Source: an uncultured Lachnospiraceae bacterium (GTDB lineage: Bacteria; Bacillota; Clostridia; Lachnospirales; Lachnospiraceae). Taken from it: 64,000 nucleotides of DNA. Under the pieces are notes generated by a model. That model saw only the letters and a list, made by a program, of their open reading frames with translations. It ran no database searches and was not told the DNA's origin. The DNA lies in the NCBI GenBank assembly GCA_947630295.1, contig CANRGZ010000003.1:1-64000 (forward strand), given 5' to 3'. Positions 44,658 to 52,952 of this stretch are shown here, piece after piece; position 1 is the first letter of the stretch; every line of letters begins with the position of its first letter. The position numbers and the translations under genes were made by a program.

Positions 44658-45796
44658 AAAAGAAAAGACTTGTGTTTGCGGCCATATTACTGGGACTGCT
44701 TGCGATTCCGGTTTTAGTTTTTGGGAGTGAAAGCGCGGAAGACGCCTGTGAAACACTTTACCGGGAGATTCCGATGGAGGATATGCAGGAAGCCGTGGAC
44801 GAAGTGTTCGGCGATACCGGCATTCGTCTCCAGGACGCCATTTCCGGTCTGATCCGCAACGACAAAACCGTTGTTGATCTGATGAAGGAAATGCTGGGGG
44901 GAAATCCGGTCAATCCTTTGGTTTATAAGAAGCTGCTGATCCGGCTGATTGCACTGGCCCTGCTTTGTACGCTGTTTGGCATCCTGCCCCAGATCCTCGA
45001 GGACAGCGCCGCCGCGAAAGCCGGGTATTTTATCTCTTTTATTACGCTGATTACGTTTCTGCTGTCCGTTTTTGCGGAAGCGGCCGTACTGGTCAAAGAT
45101 ACCGTTCTGACGGCCATTTTCCTGATGAACGCGATCCTGCCTGCCTATCTGATAGCGCTGGCGCTGGCAGGGGGCGTCAGTACGGCGGCTCTTTCCACAG
45201 AAGCCTTTTCCGCACTCAGTTATCTGGCGGAGCATCTGATTCTGCAGTTCCTTTGTCCTGCCAGCCTGCTTTACCTGATGCTGGGGCTCATCAATCAGGC
45301 GGCGGAAACAGACCGGTTTTCAAGACTGGCCGATCTGATACAAAAGGGGGTCCGGCTGATATTAAAAAGTCTGCTGGCGCTGTTCATCGGTTTTCACGTG
45401 TTTCAGGGGCTGATTACTCCGTATGTGGACCGGTTTCAGACCTCCATTGTCCGCAAATCCATCGAGGCCATTCCGGGTATCGGTGATATTGCGGGCGCGG
45501 GAACGGAAGTTGTATTCGGCGCAGCCATGGTAATGAAAAACAGCATCGGCGTGGTGGGACTGATTCTGATTACGGCGGCAGCTTTGATTCCCATTTTGAA
45601 AATTGCCGGATATGCGGGCGTGTTTCTGCTGGTCAACGCGCTGCTGCAGCCGGTGATGCAGACCAGGGTGCAGCGCCTGTTTGAAATTGCGGCAAATGCC
45701 ATCCGGCTGCTGCTTCGCATTTTATGTACGGCGATTGTGTTGTTTCTGATCAGCATTGTAATGCTGAGTGCCGGCGCGGGAGGCGGATTGCAATGA
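44654..45796 (+). CDS. spoIIIAE: Stage III sporulation protein AE
   Basis: 380 residues. Signal-like N-terminus (RLVFAAILLGLLAIPVLVFG), an outer segment of about 70 residues, then at least six membrane helices. Conserved IVRKSIEAIPGIGDIAGAGTEVVFG region. Large membrane subunit of the SpoIIIA channel. Overlaps AD and AF by four bases each. Confidence 0.94.
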   Translation: MKKKRLVFAAILLGLLAIPVLVFGSESAEDACETLYREIPMEDMQEAVDEVFGDTGIRLQDAISGLIRNDKTVVDLMKEMLGGNPVNPLVYKKLLIRLIALALLCTLFGILPQILEDSAAAKAGYFISFITLITFLLSVFAEAAVLVKDTVLTAIFLMNAILPAYLIALALAGGVSTAALSTEAFSALSYLAEHLILQFLCPASLLYLMLGLINQAAETDRFSRLADLIQKGVRLILKSLLALFIGFHVFQGLITPYVDRFQTSIVRKSIEAIPGIGDIAGAGTEVVFGAAMVMKNSIGVVGLILITAAALIPILKIAGYAGVFLLVNALLQPVMQTRVQRLFEIAANAIRLLLRILCTAIVLFLISIVMLSAGAGGGLQ

Positions 45797-46086
45797 AAGA
45801 ATGGATTGAAAGTATTCTGATGTTTATGATCGTTTCCTCTGTGGTGGCGGAACTGGTGCCGGAGGAGTCTTACAAGACCGGCATCCGCTTGTTTGGCGGA
45901 CTGATTCTGGTGGTTTTAACCGTATTTCCGGTAACGGAAAAGCTGTTTTCCATGGATCTTCCGTCCATGGACAGTCTGTTTTCCATCGAACTGCCCGCCG
46001 TCAAAGAGGATACGTCCTATTATGAAGAACTGTTTCAGAACAGATATGAGGAATGGGTACAGGATGAAAAAGCACAGCAAAATTGA
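45793..46086 (+). CDS. spoIIIAF: Stage III sporulation protein AF, short form
   Basis: 97 residues from the ATG overlapping the spoIIIAE stop. The two N-terminal membrane helices are present (IESILMFMIVSSVVAELV; TGIRLFGGLILVVLTVFPV). The soluble ring-building domain of Bacillus SpoIIIAF (about 206 residues in total) is nearly gone; only about 45 mostly acidic residues follow. No frameshift is visible, because spoIIIAG starts inside the 3' end. Position in the operon fixes the identity. Confidence 0.85.
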   Translation: MKEWIESILMFMIVSSVVAELVPEESYKTGIRLFGGLILVVLTVFPVTEKLFSMDLPSMDSLFSIELPAVKEDTSYYEELFQNRYEEWVQDEKAQQN

Positions 46087-46525
46087 GTGGTCCGGCATCA
46101 AAAAAGAATACATGATCATCGCCATTGCGGCGGGCATTGTACTGATGCTGTTTGCCAGAACCGGTTCCGGCACGACGGGAAAAGAAAGCGCTGCGGAGCA
46201 TACGCAGGACTTGTTTTCTTTCGGATCAGGACAAAGCGGAGAGGAAGCGCTTTCCGCGTATCTGTCCTATATGCAGGAGAGCATGACCGCCTGTCTGGGC
46301 CGGATGCAGGGCGTCGGAAAGGCGGAAGTGTTTCTGACCGCAGCGCCGGAGGAGGAGAGCCTTTACGGCACGGCAAGAACGCCGGCCATTCAGGGGGTTT
46401 TGATCGTAGCGGAAGGGGCGGACGATCCGCTGGTGGTGCAGGACATTACCGAGGCCTGCGAAGCATTATTTTCCATCAGTGTGCATAAAATCAAAGTAGT
46501 GAAAATGAAAGAGGAGAGGCAATGA
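46064..46525 (+). CDS. spoIIIAG: Stage III sporulation protein AG
   Basis: 153 residues. Membrane helix at about 17-33 (YMIIAIAAGIVLMLFA), then a soluble ring-building region (RMQGVGKAEVFLTAAPEEE, GVLIVAEGADDPLVVQDITEACEALF). Shorter than Bacillus SpoIIIAG because the linker is short. It starts at ATG 46064, 23 bases inside spoIIIAF. Confidence 0.9.
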   Translation: MKKHSKIEWSGIKKEYMIIAIAAGIVLMLFARTGSGTTGKESAAEHTQDLFSFGSGQSGEEALSAYLSYMQESMTACLGRMQGVGKAEVFLTAAPEEESLYGTARTPAIQGVLIVAEGADDPLVVQDITEACEALFSISVHKIKVVKMKEERQ

Positions 46526-47166
46526 AAAAGATTATGAAGAAAAATCAGCTGATTGTTACAACCCTTGCAATTATGATCGCGGTGGCAGGCTATCTGACAT
46601 TTTCGGGAGATTTGAAAAGTAAACGGGAAAGCGCAGACAGTACAAATGCAGACGTGCAGGCGGCGGCATCGGAAACCGATGAAACGCTGGTCTGGAGCGA
46701 GGATGATATTGACGTACTGGGAGAGGACGAAAGCTCGGATATCGGGGAGAACGGTACCCCCGGCGAGGCGGTGCTGACCGAAAGCACTTCTGTACTGGCC
46801 TCCGCGAAGATTTCCAGGGAGCAGGTGCGGTCCCAGACAGAGGAGTCCTTAAATGCCATTATCAACAACGCAAATGTCAGCGAGACGGAAAAGCAGACTG
46901 CCGTGAATAAGCTGGTGGAAATCGCAGGCAATTCCGAAATGGAGATTGCGGCGGAAACCCTGCTGCAGGCCAAAGGCTTTTCCAATGTCATGGTATCCAT
47001 TACCGAGGGCAGCGTGGACGTTATGGTCTACGCGGAGGATCTGAATGATACGCAGCTGGCGCAGATTGCGGACATTGTCAAAAGAAAAACAGGCGTAACG
47101 AACGATAAAATCGTCATTACACCTGTAGGAAACAATACTGCTGCAGACGCTAGCAGGGAAGATTAA
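46522..47166 (+). CDS. spoIIIAH: Stage III sporulation protein AH
   Basis: 214 residues. N-terminal membrane helix (LIVTTLAIMIAVAGYLTF), acidic linker, then the YscJ/FliF-like domain (INNANVSETEKQTAVNKLVE, LLQAKGFSNVMVSITEGSVD) that in Bacillus binds SpoIIQ across the septum. Last gene of the operon; the 3' end overlaps the convergent amidohydrolase gene by 17 bases, with no terminator visible. Confidence 0.94.
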   Translation: MKKIMKKNQLIVTTLAIMIAVAGYLTFSGDLKSKRESADSTNADVQAAASETDETLVWSEDDIDVLGEDESSDIGENGTPGEAVLTESTSVLASAKISREQVRSQTEESLNAIINNANVSETEKQTAVNKLVEIAGNSEMEIAAETLLQAKGFSNVMVSITEGSVDVMVYAEDLNDTQLAQIADIVKRKTGVTNDKIVITPVGNNTAADASRED

Positions 47167-47962
47167 GCAGCCGGAAGGCATTCCGGTAAAGGATGCATTC
47201 CAGTTCTTCTTCCTCCAGATCCAGCGCCCGGATACGGGCCAGAGATTCTGCCTGGCTGTCCCAGGGGGAATCGGTGCCGAACATGATGCGGTCACAGCCG
47301 TGATCGGCCAGGATCCGCTGCATCTGCGAAACGGAAATCAGCGGAAGGGAAAGACTTGTGTCGAAATAGACATTTCTGCCCACCAGATATTTCTCCACGT
47401 CGTCCCAGTTATTCCATCCGCCCGTATGCGCCAGTACGATTTTGCTTTCCGGCCTTCCGTCCACGTCCAGAATATTCAGCAGATTTGCAACGTGATCTGC
47501 TGAAGCATGGTGCACGTCGGGATATGCGATATCCCAGCCGGAATGAAACAGTACAATCAGTCCGCGTTTGATGGCTTCATCTGTGATTTTGACATATATG
47601 GGATCGTCGATCCATATATTGTGATAATCCGGATGGAGCTTGATGCCCTTTAAGCCCAGGCCGCAGATCATGTCGAGCTTGCCGCAGATATCGTCGCAGT
47701 CCGGATGCAGCGATCCGAAAGCGATAATCCCTTCTTTGCCGTTCATGGCGGCTGCAGCACGGTTGACATTTTCAAACTGGGAGGCCTTGGTCATCACGGT
47801 GAGTACAACACTGTAATCAATGCCTGCCTCTTTCATGGACTGTTTCAGCTCATCCAGCCTGCCTCTCGTAAAGGCGCTGGTGTGACATTTTTCTTCCAGC
47901 GATGCGATGGCGCGTTCTGCGATTGCATCCGGGAAAATATGCGTGTGGAAATCTACTACCAT
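47150..47962 (-). CDS. Amidohydrolase-2 family metal-dependent hydrolase
   Basis: 270 residues. TIM-barrel motifs DFHTHIFPD (HxH), GIKLHPDYHN, IVLFHSGWD, IVLAHTGGWNNW and MFGTDSPWDSQ, as in the ACMS decarboxylase / gamma-resorcylate decarboxylase-like superfamily. Substrate unknown. Its start follows the Crh-like stop by two bases, so it is probably the last gene of a murB-whiA-crh operon. Confidence 0.85.
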   Translation of the reverse strand: MVVDFHTHIFPDAIAERAIASLEEKCHTSAFTRGRLDELKQSMKEAGIDYSVVLTVMTKASQFENVNRAAAAMNGKEGIIAFGSLHPDCDDICGKLDMICGLGLKGIKLHPDYHNIWIDDPIYVKITDEAIKRGLIVLFHSGWDIAYPDVHHASADHVANLLNILDVDGRPESKIVLAHTGGWNNWDDVEKYLVGRNVYFDTSLSLPLISVSQMQRILADHGCDRIMFGTDSPWDSQAESLARIRALDLEEEELECILYRNAFRLLNLPC

Positions 47963-47964
47963 AA

Positions 47965-48225
47965 TTACATCTCTTTTGAAAGATACTGGTCTATTTTCTC
48001 AATTGCTTCTTTTTCATCGGGACCGTCTGCGGAAATGGTGAGTTTCTGGTCTTTTAAAAGACCCAGCGACATCATTCCCATAATGCTTTTGGCATTGATC
48101 CGCTGTGTTTCGGATTCAATGTAGATGGAACTTTGAAACTGGCTGGCCACCTGCACCAGAAGTGCAATGGGCCGTCCTTCTTTCAGATCTTTGTACCGTT
48201 CCAATGAGATTGGTTTGTAAGTCAT
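47965..48225 (-). CDS. crh: Crh-like HPr-family protein lacking the PTS histidine
   Basis: 86 residues. The regulatory Ser is kept (NAKSIMGMMSLG, Ser47), the site phosphorylated by HPr kinase. The PEP-dependent site is lost: the family motif G-x-H-A-R-P-A reads K-E-G-R-P-I, placing Glu16 where HPr has His15 (Bacillus Crh has Gln). It cannot be a normal sugar-transport phosphocarrier and is best seen as a Crh-type regulator. It lies directly after whiA, as crh does in Bacillus. Confidence 0.85.
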   Translation of the reverse strand: MTYKPISLERYKDLKEGRPIALLVQVASQFQSSIYIESETQRINAKSIMGMMSLGLLKDQKLTISADGPDEKEAIEKIDQYLSKEM

Positions 48226-48230
48226 ACTAG

Positions 48231-49226
48231 TTACTCCTCTTTGTTGGATTTTTTCTGATTCTCATTACGGAGCGTATCCGCTAATTCCGCAATCTTTCTC
48301 ATTCTATGATTAACTCCCGACTTACTTAAGGGAGGATTGAGCATTTCGCCCAGTTCCTTCAGCGGAATATCATCGTATTCCAGCCTTAGCCTTGCCAGCT
48401 CCGCCAGTCCCTCCGGAAGGAGATGGAACTTGTGGCAGGACTGTATATAGCGAATATCGTCCGCCTGCCTGGAAGAGGCGGAGACGGTTTTTTTGATGTT
48501 GGCAAATTCACAGTTGCTTCTGCGGTTCACCGCGCCGGCAATGTCATGGAGAATCCGGATGTTTTCAAATTCCATCAGCGCCGCCGAAGCGCCCATGAGG
48601 CCCAGCATATCGCTGATCCGGTCGGCTTCCTTGATGTAAAGCACAAAGCTGTTTTTTCGCTGCAGGACCTTGCCCGGAATATCCAGATCCGCCAGCAGCG
48701 CGGCATAAAGCGAGGACAGACGGCTGTCGTCTGCATAAAGCTCAAAGTGATAGGAACGTCTGGGGTTGGATATATTTCCCGCCGAAATAAATACGGCCCG
48801 CAGAAACGCTCTTTTGCATGTCGGTTGAGAAATCAGTGCAGGTGAAACATAGGGATCAACCGGCCGTCCGCTTTCATCCGCTGCTGGACTGCCCAGCGCA
48901 GTATATACGGCGTCTGCTTCCTTCGGGTCACGAATCAGGACCCCGTAGAGGACGTTTGCGCGTCCGGTCCCTTCTTTGCCGCGGAACTGCATAAAACCGG
49001 TTTCCGGCGTAATGCGGAATACTTTTTTTAATAAAGATGCGCAGCGTTTTGCCGCGAAGGCATTTTCCGTTTCAAAATAGATCAGTCTGTGTCCGTATCG
49101 GTAAAACAGCCTTCCAAAGTAAATCAGATAGGCCGCAATCTCCGCAAGATCCGCTTTGCGGTTCCTGGAAGAAAGTTTGGAAAGCTCCGCCTTTACGGAA
49201 GAAGAAAAAGTTTTATGTTCATTCAT
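48231..49226 (-). CDS. whiA: DNA-binding protein WhiA
   Basis: 331 residues, with an N-terminal LAGLIDADG-homing-endonuclease-like domain (TFSSSVKAELSKL, AYLIYFGRLF, KRAFLRAVFISAGNISNP) and a C-terminal helix-turn-helix region (LAELARLRLEYDDIPLKELGEMLNPPLSKSGVNHRMRKI in pieces). WhiA affects cell division and development. It sits between murB and the Crh-like gene with gaps of ten and five bases. Confidence 0.95.
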   Translation of the reverse strand: MNEHKTFSSSVKAELSKLSSRNRKADLAEIAAYLIYFGRLFYRYGHRLIYFETENAFAAKRCASLLKKVFRITPETGFMQFRGKEGTGRANVLYGVLIRDPKEADAVYTALGSPAADESGRPVDPYVSPALISQPTCKRAFLRAVFISAGNISNPRRSYHFELYADDSRLSSLYAALLADLDIPGKVLQRKNSFVLYIKEADRISDMLGLMGASAALMEFENIRILHDIAGAVNRRSNCEFANIKKTVSASSRQADDIRYIQSCHKFHLLPEGLAELARLRLEYDDIPLKELGEMLNPPLSKSGVNHRMRKIAELADTLRNENQKKSNKEE

Positions 49227-49236
49227 CGTGGCGACC

Positions 49237-50163
49237 TTATGAAATCAGGCCGGCAGTCTCCGGCGCATCGAATCCCAGAAATCTGACTTCAGGCATCAGT
49301 TCCACAGAAAAACGATTATATACACACTGCCGCACTTCGCGGATCAGCGTCAGCACGTCTGCAGCCGTTGCACCGCCTGTGTTGATGACAAAGCCGTTGT
49401 GTTTCGGACTGACACAGGCGCCGCCGACGCGTCTGCCGCTTAAGCCGGCGTCTGCAATCAGCTTTCCGGCAAAGTATCCTTCCGGCCGCTTGAAAGTGGA
49501 ACCGGCGCTGGGAAATTCCAGCGGCTGTTTTTCGCGTCTTCTGCGATTGAATTCCTGCATGCGTGCCGCAATTGTCTCAGGATCCTCCTGTCTCAGACGA
49601 AAATCGGCTTCCAGTACGATCCAGCCTTTTTCGGCAGGCAGGGAACTGCGGTAGCCAAGTTCCAGATCCGCTGTTTCAAGGGAGAAGACCGTGCCGGTTT
49701 CATCCATCAGCAGAGCGCTTTGCAGTACCTGGCAGATTTCTCCGCCATAGGCGCCTGCGTTCATAATGATGCCGCCCCCAACAGTGCCGGGGATCCCGGC
49801 AGCAAATTCAAGCCCGGAGAGGCCGTGCTGGCAGGCCAGTCGGGAAAGGGCGGTAAGCCTTGTACCTGCTTTGCAGTGCATATTTTGTCCGGAAACGGCA
49901 ACTTCGGCAAACTGGTCACCGATATGGATCACCAATCCGCGAAAGCCCGCATCGCTGACCAGCAGGTTGGAGCCGTTTCCCAATATAAAAAAAGGAATAT
50001 TTGATTTTTGACAGAAGCGGATGAGCTGCTGTATCTCTTCCACGGTATGGGGAAGTACAAAATAATCGCAGGGACCGCCGATCTGAAAGCTGGTGTGGCG
50101 TGACAGAGGTTCATTCTTTCGTACATGGCCGGATCCGACAATGTCTGAGAGCAAATCAAACAT
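49237..50163 (-). CDS. murB: UDP-N-acetylenolpyruvoylglucosamine reductase
   Basis: 308 residues, type II MurB. FAD-binding motifs TSFQIGGPCDYFV, ILGNGSNLLVSDAGFRGLVI and GIPGTVGGGIIMNAGAYGGEI; catalytic Ser in PSAGSTFKRPEG; Glu near ELMPEVRFLG. Second committed step of peptidoglycan precursor synthesis. First gene of the minus-strand operon, with a promoter at 50214-50242. Confidence 0.96.
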   Translation of the reverse strand: MFDLLSDIVGSGHVRKNEPLSRHTSFQIGGPCDYFVLPHTVEEIQQLIRFCQKSNIPFFILGNGSNLLVSDAGFRGLVIHIGDQFAEVAVSGQNMHCKAGTRLTALSRLACQHGLSGLEFAAGIPGTVGGGIIMNAGAYGGEICQVLQSALLMDETGTVFSLETADLELGYRSSLPAEKGWIVLEADFRLRQEDPETIAARMQEFNRRRREKQPLEFPSAGSTFKRPEGYFAGKLIADAGLSGRRVGGACVSPKHNGFVINTGGATAADVLTLIREVRQCVYNRFSVELMPEVRFLGFDAPETAGLIS

Positions 50164-50213
50164 AAATCACTATACCCTTTCAGATAAAAATCAGATAAAA
50201 AGTCCTACGCTCT

Positions 50214-50242
50214 GTTATACATCAAAACGCTCAACGAATCAA
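50214..50242 (-). promoter_or_regulatory. Promoter of the murB operon
   Basis: On the minus strand TTGATT, 17 nt and TATAAC, about 50 nt upstream of the murB start. Confidence 0.55.
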
Positions 50243-50287
50243 CGGTAAATATCAACGAAAAAAAGTCATTTTCGAGCACTTTTATAC

Positions 50288-50316
50288 TTGAATCTTACTT
50301 TGGATTTTATTAATAT
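50288..50316 (+). promoter_or_regulatory. Promoter of the DapA-family gene
   Basis: TTGAAT at 50288-50293, 17 nt and TAATAT at 50311-50316, 42 nt before the start codon at 50359. Confidence 0.55.
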
Positions 50317-50358
50317 GAACGAAGGTTATAAAGACTACAGAAAAAGAGGTTGGATTGT

Positions 50359-51276
50359 ATGAAAAATATCGCAAACGGCGTATGGCCTACCATGATTACG
50401 CCGTATACAAAGGACAACAAAATTGATTATGACGCGGTGCTGCGTATGATCGAATGGTATGACAAACAGGGCGTCGCCGGCATCTTTGCGGTGTGCCAGT
50501 CTTCGGAAATGTTTTTCCTGGACAAAAAGGAGCGGCTGGCGCTGGCGGATTTCGTGGTTAAAAATACGCCGAAGCACATCCAGGTCATTGCCTCGGGACA
50601 TGTAGCGAAAAGCAGGAAGGATCAGATTGAGGAAGCCAAGGCCATTCTGGATACCGGTATTTCTTCCTATGTATTTATTTCGAATCAGTTTGCCGCGGAA
50701 GACGAGGGGCCGGATGCGGTGGAGCGCAACATCGAAGCGCTGATCGATGCGATTCCCGGAGATTCCTTCGGCATTTACGAATGCCCGTATCCGTATAAAA
50801 GGGTGCTGACACCGGAAAACTTAAAGATGTGCGCACAGACGGGGCGGTTTTCCTTCCTGAAGGATACCTGCTGCGATCCTGCGCTGATCAAGGCAAAGCT
50901 GGAGGCGGTCAAGGGCAGCAATCTGAAGATATTCAATGCAAACGCCGCGACGCTGCTGGAAACCCTGCAGATGGGCTGCGCGGGATTTTCCGGGGTCATG
51001 GCCAATTTCCATGCGGATCTGTATGTATGGCTTTGTGAAAATTATGAAAAAGCGCCTGAAAAGGCAAAGCTGGTACAGGATTTTCTGGGGCTGGCCTCCG
51101 TTATCGAATGTCAGTGCTATCCGGTGAACGCCAAATACCATATGAATCTGGAAGGCGTGCCCATGGAACTGCTGTCCAGAACCAGAGACGCCAGTGCGCT
51201 GACCGTCAGCCGAAAGGCGGAGGTAGAGGAGCTGCACCGGCTGTATCATTATTTTAAGAAGGAAGTTTTGGGATAG
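50359..51276 (+). CDS. DapA/NAL-family Schiff-base aldolase
   Basis: 305 residues, dihydrodipicolinate synthase/N-acetylneuraminate lyase family. N-terminal GVWPTMITPYTKDNKIDYDA, Tyr in GIYECPYPYKR, Schiff-base Lys in FSFLKDTCCDP. The usual GTTGE substrate loop reads FAVCQSSEMFFL, so it is unlikely to be the lysine-pathway enzyme; a 2-keto-3-deoxy sugar acid aldolase or related lyase is more likely. ATG 50359 has AAAGAGG upstream, better than the in-frame TTG at 50350. The stop overlaps the prfC start by one base. Confidence 0.85.
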   Translation: MKNIANGVWPTMITPYTKDNKIDYDAVLRMIEWYDKQGVAGIFAVCQSSEMFFLDKKERLALADFVVKNTPKHIQVIASGHVAKSRKDQIEEAKAILDTGISSYVFISNQFAAEDEGPDAVERNIEALIDAIPGDSFGIYECPYPYKRVLTPENLKMCAQTGRFSFLKDTCCDPALIKAKLEAVKGSNLKIFNANAATLLETLQMGCAGFSGVMANFHADLYVWLCENYEKAPEKAKLVQDFLGLASVIECQCYPVNAKYHMNLEGVPMELLSRTRDASALTVSRKAEVEELHRLYHYFKKEVLG

Positions 51277-52883
51277 TGGCATCAACAACGTTACAGGAAG
51301 AAATCAAACGAAGACGGACCTTTGCAATTATATCGCACCCGGACGCCGGAAAGACGACATTGACGGAAAAGTTTCTGCTTTACGGCGGCGCCATCAATCT
51401 GGCGGGCTCGGTGAAGGGCAAGGCGACCGCAAGACATGCGGTGTCTGACTGGATGGACATCGAAAAGGAACGAGGCATTTCCGTGACCTCCTCGGTACTG
51501 CAGTTCCCCTATGACGGGTACTGCATCAATATTCTGGACACGCCGGGGCATCAGGATTTCTCGGAGGATACCTACCGTACCCTGATGGCGGCGGATTCCG
51601 CGGTCATGGTCATCGATGCGTCCAAAGGCGTGGAGGCCCAGACCCGGAAGCTGTTTAAAGTCTGCGTCATGCGGCATATTCCCATCTTTACCTTTATCAA
51701 CAAGATGGACCGGGACGCGCTGGATTCCTTTGAACTGCTGGATGATATTGAAAATGAACTGGGGATCGCTACCTGTCCGGTGAACTGGCCTATCGGCTCC
51801 GGCAAGGCATTTCAGGGGGTGTATGACCGGGAAAGCCGGCAGATCCTGAAATTCTCCGATACCATGCGTGGCACGAAGGAAGGGGAAACCCTGCGCATCG
51901 ATCTGGAGGATGCGGCGCTGGACGATGCTTTAGGCGCCGGCCCTGCGGACAACCTTCGTTCGGAAATCGAACTGCTGGAAGGCGCCGGCACGGCCTTTGA
52001 CCAGACTGCGGTGGATCAGGGACGGCTGTCTCCGGTATTTTTCGGTTCGGCGCTGACCAATTTCGGCGTACAGACCTTTCTGGAGCATTTTCTGAAAATG
52101 ACCAGCGCGCCGCTGTCCAGAATGTCGGACGAAGGAAGTATCGACGCTCTTTCTGATACCTTCAGCGCTTTTGTCTTTAAGATTCAGGCCAATATGAACA
52201 AATCCCACCGGGACCGGGTGGCCTTTATGCGGGTCTGTTCGGGCTGCTTTGAAGCGGACAAGGAAGTCTTCCACGTGCAGGGCGGCAAGAAAATGCGCCT
52301 GCTGCAGCCGCAGCAGATGATGGCGTCGGAGCGGCATGTCATTGACAGGGCTTATGCGGGGGATATCATCGGCATATTTGACCCGGGCATCTTCTCCATT
52401 GGCGACACGGTCTGCGCGCCGGGGAGCCATTTTGCCTTTGAAGGGATCCCTACCTTTGCGCCGGAGCATTTCGCCAGGGTCCGGCAGGTGGACACCATGA
52501 AGCGGAAGGCTTTTATGAAAGGAATCCTGCAGATCGCCCAGGAGGGCGCCGTGCAGATCTTCCATGAAATCAATTCGGGCATGGAGGAAGTCATCGTCGG
52601 CGTGGTGGGCGTCCTGCAGTTTGACGTGCTGGAATTTCGTCTGAAAAATGAATATAACGTGGACATTATTATGGAACGGCTGCCCTACGAGCATATTCGC
52701 TGGGTGGAAAATACGGACATGGATATCGAATCCATTACCGGCACTTCCGATATGAAGAAAGTGCAGGATTTCAAAGGAAGATATCTGCTGCTGTTTATCA
52801 ATGCATGGAGCGTGGGCATGACGCTGGAGCGAAATGAAGGCCTCATGTTAAGCGAAGTCGGGACGGTGCAGCAGACTGCTTAG
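51276..52883 (+). CDS. prfC: Peptide chain release factor 3
   Basis: 535 residues, full length. Translational GTPase motifs SHPDAGKTTLTEK, DTPGHQDF and NKMDRDA, with the RF3-specific C-terminal region (DVLEFRLKNEYNVDIIMERL). It recycles RF1 and RF2 after termination. GTG start overlapping the previous TAG. The stop overlaps the beginning of repeat copy 4. Confidence 0.95.
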   Translation: MASTTLQEEIKRRRTFAIISHPDAGKTTLTEKFLLYGGAINLAGSVKGKATARHAVSDWMDIEKERGISVTSSVLQFPYDGYCINILDTPGHQDFSEDTYRTLMAADSAVMVIDASKGVEAQTRKLFKVCVMRHIPIFTFINKMDRDALDSFELLDDIENELGIATCPVNWPIGSGKAFQGVYDRESRQILKFSDTMRGTKEGETLRIDLEDAALDDALGAGPADNLRSEIELLEGAGTAFDQTAVDQGRLSPVFFGSALTNFGVQTFLEHFLKMTSAPLSRMSDEGSIDALSDTFSAFVFKIQANMNKSHRDRVAFMRVCSGCFEADKEVFHVQGGKKMRLLQPQQMMASERHVIDRAYAGDIIGIFDPGIFSIGDTVCAPGSHFAFEGIPTFAPEHFARVRQVDTMKRKAFMKGILQIAQEGAVQIFHEINSGMEEVIVGVVGVLQFDVLEFRLKNEYNVDIIMERLPYEHIRWVENTDMDIESITGTSDMKKVQDFKGRYLLLFINAWSVGMTLERNEGLMLSEVGTVQQTA

Positions 52884-52926
52884 GAGGAGAAAGGCGGCAG
52901 CTGCGCTCCCCGTGCGCGCGTGCCGC
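52882..52926 (+). repeat. Dispersed structured repeat, copy 4 (deletion derivative)
   Basis: AGGAGGAGAAAGGC is followed at once by GGCAGCTGCGCTCCCC and GTGCGCGCGTGCC. The whole first hairpin of the full repeat is missing; the second remains (GGCA...GCGC...GCGC...TGCC). It lies between prfC and the GH28 gene, like copy 2 directly after a stop codon. Confidence 0.7.
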
Positions 52927-52952
52927 TACATATGATAGGAGGCTTTTTCAGG

